Positions 31,812-46,100 of a stretch of 64,000 nucleotides of DNA are shown piece after piece. This DNA comes from Branchiostoma lanceolatum. Taxonomy: Eukaryota; Chordata; Leptocardii; Amphioxiformes; Branchiostomatidae. Made by a program: the position numbers and the translations under genes. Within the stretch, counting starts at the first letter, position 1; each line of letters begins with the position of its first letter. Location of the stretch: NCBI RefSeq assembly GCF_035083965.1, contig NC_089727.1:6391501-6455500 (forward strand), read 5' to 3'. The notes under the pieces were generated by a model. That model saw only the letters and a program-made list of their open reading frames with translations, did no database searches and was not told the DNA's origin.

Positions 31812-34146
31812 TGTTGTTTAAGATCTCGCTTCCTGATATGACATCACCACACCTGTGACGCACCGAAAGTTCAAGGGGCAATGTCCGCTGGTGACACCAC
31901 ACTCAGGGATAAGGAGTTGTTTACTTGAAGTCTCAATAAAAGACGTACTTAAAAACTCTGGACTTTGGAAAGCTATATTCGAGGGTGCAATTTGGTTAGG
32001 TTCTGTTGCATGACGAAGTAAAATGCAGTCCCAAAAGTTCAACGTTAAAAGTGAACTTAAAAGTTTACAACTTCCGTCGTGTTTGATAAACCTGACATAA
32101 CCTGACAAAGTTGCCACCTTGGGCATTTTGCACCTGGCCTATAAAAGCCAGAACGCATTGTACTTGTGCTCATTTGAGCTCTGGCCATTGGGAAAGCCAC
32201 ACATAAGGCGAAGCTAGTCTGAGTGTGGGCTCTGAGGTTGTCCACTACTACTTGCCTACTGACAAAGTTGCAATGTTACCTCGTTGCACATTTATTCAAA
32301 CTTTTTTATTCTTGGTGTCTCTGGATACTAGACATCGGTGGAAACGAACAAGAACGATAACGTTCTTTTTTTTATTGTTAACGATAGGTTAAGCCATACA
32401 AACACAATCAAGTGTGACACATGTTGAAAAAAAGTAAAGCCTAAAAATGATGTTCGTCCATCGTTGTCGATGAAGACCTCGACTTCACTTCAGTCGTCCT
32501 TGTGGGTGCGGGAGTGGCAAAGCCTGAAAATAATCGTTTAATATGTGACCTCGCAGTATCATTGTTGCATGCTAAGCACGCCAGTCATAATGCTATTAGA
32601 GTTAGATTTTAACCTTAAGCACACTGAAGTAGCCGTTTGACACCCAATTCTCTATTTGTTATACATACATGTAGTTATGCAGCAGGGAGAAGGTTGATTG
32701 TTCGGATTAGGTGTTAAATCTATGTCCACTGTAACATTATGTCCACTTTGGGATTGCCAAATGTATACTAGTAGCTTGCAACATCTCACATTGCTACAAA
32801 TACTTTCAATTGTGCTTCCTGATTTTCAAATGAAGATGTGCCGTTTCTATGATGTAGAATGTTTGCTATTTCTGTAAGCTACGCCTTGATCAATAAGGTC
32901 ATGTCAAATCAGATTTACCGCATTATAATAATATCACTGAAAAGGGCACATGGCCCTTCATCTTTATAAATACTACATCACTATACCCATTTGTTACATG
33001 TATTTGCCACCATGAAAATTTAAATGTATACAGCATCTATTTTGGAATTGGCCTGAATATAGCCAAGTTAAGTTGGGCAAAATTTGAAAATACCAAAGTT
33101 CAAATAAGTAGTGGGGGGAGGTGAGCTTCATAGCTTAATTCATGTTCCTATATTTGGCACCATTAAGTCATTTCATATCTTGGAATGTCTGTGTGTATGG
33201 CTTTTAATGGTATATCATGAAGTGTATGGACACCGTTTTGTTTGTCTTGTTGTGTGTTCTGGTTTGTTCCCGCTGACCCAGGTCCAAGTTTGTCCGCAGT
33301 TTGAGCTGTAACCAGAGACTGGCAGGATGGGAAGGTTAATTGGTCTGCGTCCAAATGTCTTCGTCAGGAACCCGGGGGGGGGGGGCATGTAATGTGTGAA
33401 ATGGACATGGTTGTGTTATGTTTTGTAAAGAAATTTACAATCAACTCGTATCTTGAAAACAACTACTTAATGGCAGTATGAATATTTCTTGTACTGTCAT
33501 TGCTCACTGACTTCAGACAAATTTAGTTCTTTTTCATATTTTAATAGAAATTCCAGCAAATCCATGTCATCACAACATTAATTACAACAATGATTTCCCA
33601 TTACATGCTCTAGCCATCAACCTATTCAATCACCTTGAAACTGCCACCATATTCTAAACATGAAATAAGTCTCGAGGGAAAAATATCATCATACTACAGT
33701 CGTCTTCCTACTGAAGATTTTAAGTACTTGATTGATGTGTTTCCTTTTTCAATTCTAAGCAGACTAACGGAGAAGTGGCAATGCCTAATCACCTAATGAT
33801 ATACGTGTGCATGACATTCCCATGATTATTGCATACATCATGCATGCAAGCAAAAGCTTGAAATATTTCCATGGCAGTCTAATCTGATGACAAATATTTC
33901 CACAAATACATCCCACTTCTATACAAAGCATCCTTCAAGGCGATGAGAAAAAATACATTGTGCCTTTTAAAGAAATTTATCATGCCTTTTAAACACATAA
34001 AGAACAACATTTCGTCCCAGGGTACAGAATAGTTTGTGCTACTTCTTTTCTACAACACTGTTCCTTCAAAAATTCTGCTTTTATTTAAAAAACAAACACT
34101 TAATTAACAAGTGTTTCCATTATGTATGACTTGACAACTCCCCTGA
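31812..34146. other. Upstream of TRIM and 3' flank of the large macro-deltex gene
   Basis: No coding sequence recognised. The 5' flank of TRIM has no clear minus-strand TATA; a CTATAAAAG at about 32139 points the other way and no gene follows it. TTTATT at 34080-34085 is a minus-strand AATAAA about 60 bases past the stop of the macro-deltex gene. 33770-33970 is similar to 26580-26790. A G-run lies at about 33373-33385. Confidence 0.55.
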
Positions 34147-37100
34147 CTACTTGATGCCCTTGGCAGCCAACTCCTCTGTCACCCTTTGCAGATAGCCAGG
34201 GTCAGGGTAGCCATGCCTGTAGAAAAAAGGAAGTTGTTACAAGTGATATTTCAACAATCTGGTCATGGAATTAGTCAAAGTGGTATAAAGGTAAACCTTG
34301 TTGTGTCTGTAGCATTGAATGAGACTCGGGGCAGGAGTAACAAGCATGCAAAAGCATGTTGAGTTAAAGTCAGGATAAATTTGAACTCATTGCACACATT
34401 GCATGGATGTCCATAAGGGAATATCTTTCAAATATTCAACTATTGTGTCAATTGATTGAAGCATCATTCAAGATGCAATCAATACAGACGTTTAATTGAT
34501 ATAGAGTTGATGTATACATACATGCTCGGCCCTCCATATGTGCTGGTCTTGTGATGAATGTCATTCCAAATGACTCTGTCACTGTGTCCTGTTGTTGATG
34601 ATGTACCAATGGTGAAGGTCAGCTTCTGGTTGAAGGCCTTTTCCAGTAGACCTAATACTTTTATGCCATCAGAATTATATGGGAGGTACGCTTTGCGAGT
34701 TGTTCCTGCATACGGCTTGCCTGGGTTGGGATGCTCTGGCTGGAAAGAAAGTTTTGTAGCATATTTTATAACCCTTTATAACCCATGAAAGGTACTGTAA
34801 TTACTGATGATGCACTTTTTAAATTAACAAGTAATTGAAGTTACCAGTAATGCCATTGTAAGTTTACTGTTACTTCATAGTCAGAATTCACTATTCTATC
34901 TAAGTTTATTGATCACAATAAAACAAAATGTCCAACCTACCCCCTGTTTTCCATCTCTGAACACATAGTTGATGATTATGGTCCCAGTTTGCTTATAGCC
35001 ATCAAGATGTATTTGTTTGTTGTAGTTAATCTTCATCTCTCCTTTAGGCTGGTTTCCAGTTAGTTTCCCCACAACAGCACTGCAAACAGGACAGCGGGAT
35101 TTAGTCTTCATTGCCTTGTCTAGACACTTCTTGCAGAACACAGCCTTACAGCCTTGGGCTTTGCAGGGAAGAGACTGTGGATTTGTTGGCGCTGACAGGC
35201 AAATGGGACAGTCTTCATCATTCTTGTCCTTTTTGCTCCTAGTAGCCATCCTTGTTGTGCCATCGTTTCCACCACCTGTTGCTCCACCTTTTCCCTGCAG
35301 GCTGCTTCTGCCTTGGGTCACCTGTTGAGTAAGATCTGGCCCCCTTCCTGGTGCAATGAGAGCAGCAACCTGGCTTGAATCGTTTCTGTATGCTTGACCA
35401 CTTGCTGGGGACGACCTTGTACCAATACCTGCTGCTGCAGCAGATGCATAGGTCTTGGTTTGTGGTGGGTTGCTAACTTGTGACTGGCTTGCTCCAATGA
35501 TTGGTTTTGCTGTAGACCTCTTTTTTGCCTTTCCAGGGTGACTTGCAGACTGGAGCACAGATATTCCTGTAGCAAATACCTCAGCAAGGACTTGGATGGT
35601 TTCTGCTGTCATGTCAATGAACCAGATTTCCGTAAGACTGCAGGATGCTGTATGTTTGGTGGAGAGGTATTCAAGAACACCAGACAGCAGAGCTTGGGCA
35701 CAGACATGCCTTGGCATGCCATATTTACCTGGAAGGAAAAGAGTAAATTCCGTGTTTCATATAAATTCCATTAAAAGTCATTCTGCTCCTTTAAATAATT
35801 TGTATATGGTAAGTGCTTTTTATATGGTATCAATTTTTTAACACTATAAAAGTTATTCAGAAGTAACTCATTGAAACTAGTTGTAAAGTTGTTGACATTG
35901 CATGCACACATGGTTTTAACAACAACTTCTGTCACTTGTGGTTTAATGCAACCCACCTGAACTGATTGCTGGTATGGCAACAGACTCTGCGTTCAGTCCC
36001 TCTGCGGCTTGTAGAATGTTGATGCATGTTTGCTTAAGCATTTCTGTACACTGCTTGGCTTGACTGTCTCCCTGCCATTTTGGTCCATGTGCATGTATGA
36101 TGTTCTTACATGGTAGGCAGCCTGCCCCAGTGATCTCTGTTTCTGTTGGCTTGAGAATACCTCTGGTCTTCATCTTTTCTGTACTTTCCTCTTGTATGAT
36201 GTATCCTCCTGCCTGTACGATGGCCTTTGCTACCCCACCTCCGTGCCTCAAATATGCATCTGCTGCATTTACAATGGCGTCCACCTCCAAAGTCGTGATG
36301 TTTCCATGAGCCACTTTCACTTCAACTCCCTGTTCAAAGGTGTGGGTGAAGAGAATTACAGGCGAGTTTTCATTACCTTCAGCCCCCTTTGGTACGTCTG
36401 TGCTACTTCCTGCAGACTCTGCACTTGTAGATGGATTGCTGCCTCTTTTCCTTGAGCCTCTTGAGACCGGGATGGCTAGTAGACCGCAGAGATCTGCTCT
36501 TGCTGCCCTGATTTTCTCTTGTTCTCCCATGAACATCACTGTTGTGTCATCGTCAGCTAGCTTGGTCAATACTTCTGGGTGGCGTTGCCTCACTTTCCTG
36601 ACACCTTCCAAAAGAAACTTTGGAGCTAACTTGTACTGGACAACATGAAAGTTCTCACATTTTATCTTGCTAAACACTTGCTGGTAGAATGTGATGAATT
36701 CATCAATGGCTTTTTCTGGTTCAGGATCCTTTCCCACATAGCGTGATACAGGTACAAAGCAGGCTTTTGTGTTGTCTGTGCTTGTTTGAAACACAGACTT
36801 GTACCTTTTACCAATATCTGCTATATCTGCATGATGCTTATGCCGAATGTAAGTTAGAACATTGGGCTCTACAAACACTTCAAATGAAGGATTGTCCTCT
36901 TTCTTTGGTCCAGACCCACCAGGATTGCAGTCAGCACTATCTGCTTTGAGCTCTTTGCTTGCAAGAGGGCCGCCTGTTGTAACAGAAGATTGCTGGTTAA
37001 CTGGCATGGGATTCTTGTCCAGCTTCTCCGTGTAAAATGCCATCTTTTGTCTTTTCGAGGTTCTTGACTGAGTGGCTTCAGCATCATTTTTGGCCGGTGA

Positions 37101-40100
37101 CTCATCTCTCTGAGAACATACCTCTATTGTTGTGGAATTGTCAGGAGAAGCATCACTGTTAGTGTGATTTAATTTCTCTTCATCTCCATCAGTGATATCA
37201 GCAGGTTGAGCCTGTACATCTCTTGTGATGCTCTGGTCTCCAGGCACATGGTCATCATTGTTGCCAGCACCATCTGTAGCATTTGAGGGTGCATCTTTCC
37301 CGGGCTCTTCTGGTGGACTGCTGTTGCTGGAGGCTTGCGTTTGTGGATCATCGTTGTCACTTAGCATTGGTTCATCACCGTCAGGTAGTGGGCCTATTGG
37401 GCGGTTAGCAAGAACAGAATTTGGTGCTTCTCCTGTATCCATTTGCTCTGGTTCCTCTTCATCTATGAAGGCTTCCATGTCTTCATCTATGTCTGCACTT
37501 CCTCTTGCCTCTTCATTTGATGTGCCAGATGTAGAATTCGACCTATCTTCCTCTAAGGTGGAAGCAGTGTCTCCATTAGCCAGAGAAGCAGTGTCTCCAT
37601 TTGCCGGAGAACTCTTTGCAGCATCCTCTCCTTTTGAAGCAAGATTTGATGTAGATGCTAATTTCAACATGTCGTCCTCAGATGCTGAAGCAGTGTCTCC
37701 ATCTGCTGGAGAAGTCGTTGCAGCAGCCTCTTCCTGCTCACCTGTCTGCTGTAGCTGCTCCTCACCTGAAGCAAGATCAAGTTCCAAAGTAGATGCTACT
37801 TGAGACCTGTATTCCTCTGATGTGGAAGCAGTGTCTCCATCTGCTGGAGAACTCTTAGCAGCATCCTCTTCTTGCACATCTGTATGCTGTGGCTGCTCCT
37901 CATCCTCTCCTTTTAAAGCATGATCAAGCTCTGGTGCAGATGTTAAGTCCAACCTGTCGTCTTCTGATGTCGAAGTAGTGTCTCCATCTGCTGGAGATGT
38001 CTTTGCAGCATCCTCTTTGTGTTTGCCTGTCTGTTGTAGGTGCCCCTTATCATCATCTTGCCCTTTATCGTCTTCTCCCTCTGCAGTATGATCATGTTCC
38101 ATCTGACTTTCCCCGGTGTTTTCCTCTTGGGATGATGTGCTCTTGTCTTCATCCTCAACGTCCTTGTCACTTTTGAGAGAATCAGAGGCATCCTGATTAC
38201 TTGCCATAGTTGTGGCTGCATCCTCAGTTGGCTTTGCTCCATCCCTTTCCCTCCCTTCCCTGTAGCCTTCTCCATCCTTGCTGACAGTATTGAGATTTAG
38301 TTGACCTTCATCTGATGGTTTCATGCTTGTGCTCTGCATCTGGCGATCCGTGTCCAAGTCAGCTGGGCCTTTATCATCCAAGCCTGTGACCCTGATATTT
38401 CTTCCTGTGGCCTTGGTCTTCTTAGGACCATTGTTTGCAGTCAGCTCCATGCCGTTGGTTGTCTTGCTATCCTTGTGAGCTGTGGTGGTTGGATCATTTG
38501 GTGATTCCTGCCCTTGTTCCATGTGATAATCCAACCAGTCTTGGAGAAGCTGCTGTGCCTCTGCCACCTGTTTGTAGGTGCCTTTAACTTCAATGACACC
38601 GTCAACTACACCCTTTTCCCACTCTATGCCTGTTTCTCTAATAACCTTGTCCATCTGATCCTGTGGTATTAGTTTAGCCGCTACACCATCAACTGTTGCA
38701 TGGACCACATCAAAAACCTGAAAAACAATCAAAATTCCAGAATTGTAAAGCAAAGTTACTTCAATAGAATATGTTTGCAATGGATATAGCCTGAGTGAAT
38801 CAGACTTTAGTGACTGGCCAAACATCTGGCACCCGCCACAATCTGCGGGGAAGGGCCATTACAGTCCCAAAACAGCGGCCTTTGCGTTACACAGACTACA
38901 ATGCATGATGCAACAACAAATATAGAAGAGATGCTTTGTATGACAAATTGTTTGAAACCAGCTGCATTGAAACCTTCTGTCAGCAACATGCTGTCTTTGT
39001 ACAAAGCTTAGTACAAGTATTTGGCATCCACAGTAATCATTCTTTAGGCAAACTGATACATATCTTACCTCTGGGTCATCATCTTCCTGAACAGTCACTT
39101 GGATGTCATTGATGACATGCTGTTTTCCCAAAACAGTCTTCACAGCTATAAATGAAAATAAAATGATATTATTGAATCATTTTGGTGAACTTCATTTTCA
39201 TAATTTCATTTTCAAATGCTATATTCTTGCAGTACATTGCAAGATATGATAACTTATCATTCAATATGCTCATTTTCCCTCTTTTTTGTCTTTTTTCCTT
39301 TTGCTGTTTTCTTATGGAATAATTCAATACCTTCTGCAAAACTTCTGTTGCAATGAAGAGAACACACACCTGCACCGTCCAGGTAGGTGATTATTGCCAC
39401 AGTCTCTGTTACCATGTCAACGGACTCGATTTTGCTCCCACCGTTGGACGTTTCTTTGAAGTGTTCCTCCAGGTCATCCATGGTCACACCCTTAGGGATG
39501 TTGGACACCAGGATGGAACTGCTGTTTTCCACTGCGGTAGCACCAACCTTTTTTAAAGTGAAACAAAAGTCAACATTTTCCCTTCATCATCATCAATCAT
39601 TCGAAATGTTTTCAACCACTCTGTCAGACACTGTAGTACCTAACCCAACAACCTGTTAAAAACGTTCCATACAGTTGCCATTCTATTACTTTGTTGGCCA
39701 TCACAATCAGTTTGATGGCCTTATGTTCAAACAAAGAATCAATATAACTGAGATCCATAGACATGCATGCGTTACCTTTGTCTTATCTTCTGGAGGAGTC
39801 CACTTCTTAACTCCTACTTCAACACCATTCAGGACCTGCGGTCTTGCCAGAACTCTCTCCACAGCTTGAAAACAATTGTGATGAACAATCATTAACAACA
39901 TGCTACCTTTTGCACAGGCCCAGTGCAAAGGCAATTGAGTTACACAGTCAGCACCAAGGGCAGAGAAACACAGTCAGCACCAGGGACAGGGTAACACAGT
40001 CAGTACCAGGGACAGGGAAACACAGTCAGCACCAGAGACAGGGAAACACAGCACCAGGGGCAGGAAAACACAGTCAGAACCAGGGGCAGGGAAACATGGT

Positions 40101-43100
40101 CAGCACCAGGGACAGGGAAACATGGTCAGGGTCAGGGAAACACAGTCAGCACTAAGGACAGGGAACACAGTCAGCACCAGGGAAAGGGAAACACAGTCAG
40201 CGCCAGGGACAGGGAACACAGTCAGCACCGGGGAAACACAGTCAGGGACAGGGAAACACAGTCAGCACCAGAGACAGGGAAACACAGCACCAGGGGCAGG
40301 AAAACACAGTCAGAACCAGGGGCAGGGAAACACTGTCAGCACTAGGGACAGGGAAACATGGTCAGCACCAGAGACACGGAAACATGGTCAGGGACAGGGA
40401 AACACAGTCAGCACCAGGGACAAGAAAACAGTCAGGGACAGGGAATCACAGTCGGCACCAAGGACAGGAAAACACTGTCAGCTCCAGAGACAGGGAACAC
40501 AGTCAGCATCAGGGGCAGGGAAACACAGTCAGCACCAGGGACAGGGAAACACTGTCAGCACCAGGGAAACACAGTCAGTATCAGGGACAGGGAAACACAG
40601 CCAGCACCAGAGACAGGGAAACACAGTCAGTATCAGGGACAGGGAAACACAGTCAGCACTAGAGACAGGGAAACGCAGTCAGCACAAGGGAACACAGAGA
40701 GCACCAGAGAAAGAGAAACACAGTCAGCACTAGAGATAGCAAAACACAGTCAGTACCAGGGACAGGAAAATACTGTCAGTATTAGGGATAGCAAAACACA
40801 GTCAGCACCAGGGAAACACAGTCAGTCCCAAGGACAGGGAAACAGTCAGTGACAGGGACAGGAAAATACATTCAATACACTGCATTTGATCTAAGATTTA
40901 ATATCTCTTCCCAAGGAGCAAACATTTGGCCCTGCCCTCATGCTTTGGGGGATAAGTGATGTTTTCGACAGTTAAAATGTAAACTGGACCTCCTCGATTT
41001 GTGAAAGCAGGAAATCACCCATGTCCTAGGTTTACTTCATGATTCCACATGTTTTAATTAAGGCACCCTTCATGAACCTTTTTCTTTCATTTCCTAATAC
41101 CAGATTGATTTCAATTCAGTACTGTTTTCATTACGGGTAACCAGAGGATGTCACATTTTTACATAAAATTGGTCCATCATTGTGAATCTATGGATACTTG
41201 AAATATGATACCCACACACCTGCATGCCTATTTAAAAAAACATATCCAGAAATATGATACCCACACACCTGCACCATCCAGGTAGGTGATCTTTGCCTCC
41301 TCATCTGTTACCATGGTGATGGACTCTATTTCCGACCCACCACTGGATGTTCTCATGAAGTGGATCTCCAGTTTGTCCCTGTTCACACCCTCAGGGATGT
41401 TGGACACAAGAATAGACCTGTTGTCTTGTTCTGCAGTAGCACTGATGCTCTGGGAGGTTGAAAAGAGAAGTATAGTAACTGTTATATTTTCACCAATTAT
41501 CATGATCTATACTAAACGGTAGCTACTTGGGTCCCAAATCTTTAATATCAATGGATATAACTGCCCTTCAGGATAACGTACAAGCTTTGCCCCCATGTGA
41601 GGGGGCTGGCTATATCACACAAAATGCCTTTTACACTTTTACCAATTTCTAACTCAAACTGCCATTTGAAGCTACATGTATCTGATTAAAAGTAAAAGGT
41701 CTCTACTGTATATGGGGACAACACTGACAGCTGCAAATTGGAACCTGTCACAGGTTCCATTTTGTATTCCAGGTTTGTAGTTTTAAGTTATTCATTTACA
41801 CAAAACAAATGAGAAAATGACAAATACAATGACACCCCATATCCAGTAAATTCATATAATCATCTATATCACGGTAGGACATAAAAACATGCAATGTCAT
41901 TCGTTACCTTTGTGTCATCTTCTGGAGGAGTCCACTTCTGAACTTTTACTTCGACACCATTCAGGACTTGTGGTCTTGCCAGAACCCTCTGCACAGCTTT
42001 GAATCAAAACATCAATTTTGAGGATTCAGTTAGTAATGAATTTAATGTTTCAATGACATTTGACAAGTGTAAACATACATTTGTTGTGCCACTATACATG
42101 TATCTCATGCACTACCCAATGCCATCCACTTTGTGTATTATTCAAAGAACTATTCTCATTTGGAATGAAGAATCACTCATTGACAAGTATATATGATTCT
42201 TAGTCATGTCTGTCTCAAAATAAGTTTTTGTCAAGCAATAGAGGAGAATAACCTCATGCTTGTGACTACAAGTGCCTTCCAGATATCACACATTGTGTCA
42301 TTGATATGGATTCAACACTGAAATTTTGGCTTCTTTTTTCTTTTTTCTAAAACACTAAAAATTGTCTGCTTGTTTGTTTTTTTAAAAAGTGTTTGATTTT
42401 CAGACTTCTTTGGCCACTAATGCAAGGACATTGGGTAGTACATGTACATAATTGTTATGATGGTAGACCTGATCTTTGACCCTAAGAAAACAAACTTGTT
42501 TTTACAAAAGAAAATATTTCAAGGAATGTAGATGAAACTATCTGCCTATCTTCAAAATGTGACACGGTTCAATTAAGTACCCCCCCCCCAACCTTCCTAG
42601 AATGTCTAAAGGAGATGTTATAGAGAGAAAAATGAAAGTGAAAGTGATCTTGATCCAGTTACTGAGGCACTAATCTTTCACTGGGTGTGTCAGAACAGTG
42701 CACAGCATTTACAGGTTCATTGACTCAGGGAAATTCCCCTTAAGCTCTTTTCAACAAGCATAATCAACACGATGGTATACATAGGAAAATATATATCAAA
42801 GAATGTCTGGAGGTTAGAAATTCTTCCAATGATTGTAAAAGCTCATGATCCCATAACTACACACTCTTGTATTAGGTAGATAGAACTGTAGTTAAGTACT
42901 AGTAGATACACGATGCCATACTTTGTACCTTGTACAATTGTTGTGCAATAAATTTATACAGTACCAGTGGGTTGTGGCTTAACATCCCATCCTGAGACTA
43001 ATGAAACCCTGCCCAGTAGTGTATATGTCAGGTGAGCAACAACAGCCGGGATTCGAACTCCCAAACTCTAGATTCAGAGGCAGGGTCACTAACCACTGGA

Positions 43101-46100
43101 CTATGCATACAACACCACAGACGCTCACCCTGAATCCAGGGTTCCACTCCCTGTTCTATGTTTTGGGTGGTACATCTCATACCTTCCCCTTTCACTAATA
43201 CCACACTGACTCTGTTTTCACTTTTTGATCTGTTCTTGTCAGAGAAGGGTTTGCGGAAAAGGCTGGGCTGTCTACCTAGGCACTATTGGGTCAAAGCTGA
43301 CCAGCTAGTGGGTCAAAACTGAACCACTAGCGAGTCAAAATTGAACCACTAGCGAGTCAAAACGGAACCACTAGCGAGTCGAAACTGAACCACTAGTGGG
43401 TCAAAAATGAACCACTAGCAAGTCAAAACTGAACCACTAGTGGGTCAAAAATGAACCACTAGCGAGTCAAAACTGAACCACTAGTGGGTCACAAGTGAAC
43501 CACTAGTGGGTCAAAACTGGACCACTAGTGGATCAAAACTGAACCACTAGTGGGAGCTATATTTGGGGGACCTGAAACGAGAGGCCGAACCCCGGGCGGA
43601 AGCGAAAAACTTTGAATACTAGTACTCCCCTTATAGTGAGGAAATACACTTGTGGGCGAAGTTAGCGTGGAACGAGGCGATGCACACGTGCGAAGTAAGC
43701 GCTGTCTGATGAAATACACACGTGCAAATATAGCGGAACGAGAGGCAGAGCACGTGTGTCAATCGACGTGTATTGAGCAACTGCACCTCGTGCTGATCCT
43801 CAAATCGTGTCCCCCGTATATACCTATTGGGTCAAAACTGAAGCACTAGCTGCTCAAAACTAAGCCACTAGTGGGTCAAAACTGAATCACTAGCAGGTCA
43901 AGACTGAACCACTAGCGGGTCAAAACTGAACCACTAGTGGGTCAAATATGATACCTACACACATGCACCATTTCAGGTACAAATCAGCGCTGTTTTTGTT
44001 ACCAGAGGGTGTCACATTTTCATGTCACAAAAACTGTCCATCATTCTGAATATATGCATATAACGGGGGGTGCCCAACCATCAGACGTTTTTTTACGCGC
44101 TGGAACTCACGGCGCTCCATTGCTGGTTGCCAGAGAGTGGTCAGGTTTTAATGAATGAATTTTGAACACATTCATCTAAAGACCATACTTCAAGGACAAG
44201 AAATGTATTCATACTGTTCATGGGCCCTTCATGCTCCGCGTTACATGCGGAAGACGCTGTGAGACATTTTCACGAATGTACCTTCTGATTTAGTGCTACG
44301 CCAGATAGTGTGCCTAACTTATTACGCTTTGGTAATTTTGCTCTCTTCGGAAGTTGGTGATGAAGTTAGGGAAATGTAAATAAGGCTTGAAGTCTGCTAT
44401 ATTCTAGCTTTCTTTTGACCGGAAAATTTTGACTGTGTGCACTTCTAACATCATGTGAGAAGGGCTATATCTAGCGCATCCCAGCTCATGTTCCCACGGG
44501 AAATAGGCTACTACGCGGCCCGACGTACGTATTGAATGCGGCCCGACTTACGAAATCATTACGAAAAAACGACACCGCTTACATCAACAATACTCCGTCT
44601 ACTTATTGGGAAACATCTTTGCCATCTCTGTATTCAGTTTCCTTTTCATAGACGGTACCAATCACATGTTAGAGCGTAACAAAACTGTGCGTTGAATCGT
44701 TCCGCCACCATCGCGGCCCAAAAAAATGGCGGGAAAACAACGTCGTCAGACGACAGCAATGTTGACGTTGTTTTTCTTTGGTCGGTTTTCTCCTCAACAA
44801 ACACTTAAAGACCCAAATTTTTAGTGTTTTATGAAATTATTTTTCTTATGTGTATGATAGCTGTGTGACTTATGTATCTGCTTGGCACAGGTCGTATATT
44901 TAGATGCCGGGCCGTCTAGCTACGCAGTGACCCTCTACTCAGCGTTGCCATCATTATTGTCAAAATACTACTTTTCGACAAAACAAGAAATGAATATGTA
45001 CACATATGTTTTGAATGTAAATGACAATTATGTGCATGAACTTGGGTTATTTACCTTCCTTATCTGCATAGTCATTGGACACAAACACGGCGTACTTATG
45101 CAAAATAAGATCAGCAAAAAATCTGTGCGATGTTCGGGCGCGTGCGATGTTAGGGCGGCCCCCGTTAACATAATTCCATCAAAATACATAATTCCGCCGC
45201 TCTGAAAAGATTCATCCAAACAGATTGTCAACCCAACATGACCCCCAGTATAATGCACTCCTGTATATCTTAACTCATTGTGCATACCTGTGGGGTGCTG
45301 CACTACAAACCCACTGTATTTGAAAGAGGCGGAGTTAATCAAGGTTAGATACTATAATAATTATGACACACCTGCACCATCCAGATAGATGATCTTTGCC
45401 TCTGTGTCTGTTACCATGGCGATGGACTCAATGTCAGCTCCACCGTTAGACGTCCTTTGGAAGTGGATCTCCAGTTTGTCCCTGGTCACACCCTCAGGGA
45501 TGTCGGACACCAGGATGGACCTGCTGTCTTCATCCCCTGGTCCTTGTGGGTACCTTTGCATATAAGATACTTCATCAGGCTTTCATGGCAGAAATACAAA
45601 ACACTTGGCATTGTGAAAAACATTATAAGCCCTCTCCACAAAATATTGCAATGACATTCCATGAAAAAAATAAAAAGAATTATTGGGAAAAAGATTATAA
45701 AGTAGATTCCTCGTAAAGGGGATGTTCACTATTAGAACATTGTACTCCCCTCTTTCAGTTTCATAACCCCAAAGTACTGACTCCACTTGAGACATAAGAA
45801 GGGCTGCTAGTTCTGCATAGGCTGGCTGACAATTTCTACTGACTGTTGTAACATAAGAAACTCAAGACATGATAGAAAGCAATCATTAAGTAGATGTTAG
45901 GCAGAAATGTAAGAAGATGTTGGAAGAAATTATCTGAAGGTAGTCTGAAACCATTAGAATCTTTTGGCCGATAGATATTTGCCTCTTCTCTGCTGCCATG
46001 TGTAATGATACGAATAAAAATATTGCATATAATTGTAAGCACAGTGTACAAAAACACTAAGTATTATTTTCCATCATTTTTCTATTATATCATATAGTAC

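Noticed and set aside
32139-32147. Plus-strand CTATAAAAG as a promoter
   Set aside because: No plus-strand gene follows it before the next minus-strand gene.
37225-37803. 192-residue plus-strand frame
   Set aside because: Antisense shadow of the acidic tract in the macro-deltex exon.
39844-40852. Frames of 92-203 residues reading [16 protein letters not shown]
   Set aside because: Same minisatellite; overlapping frames all stay open, so there is no coding selection.
44726-44810. Short plus-strand frame starting ATGGCGGGAAAAC
   Set aside because: Only 27 codons, no domain, no downstream exon recognised; it lies in an intron of a minus-strand gene.
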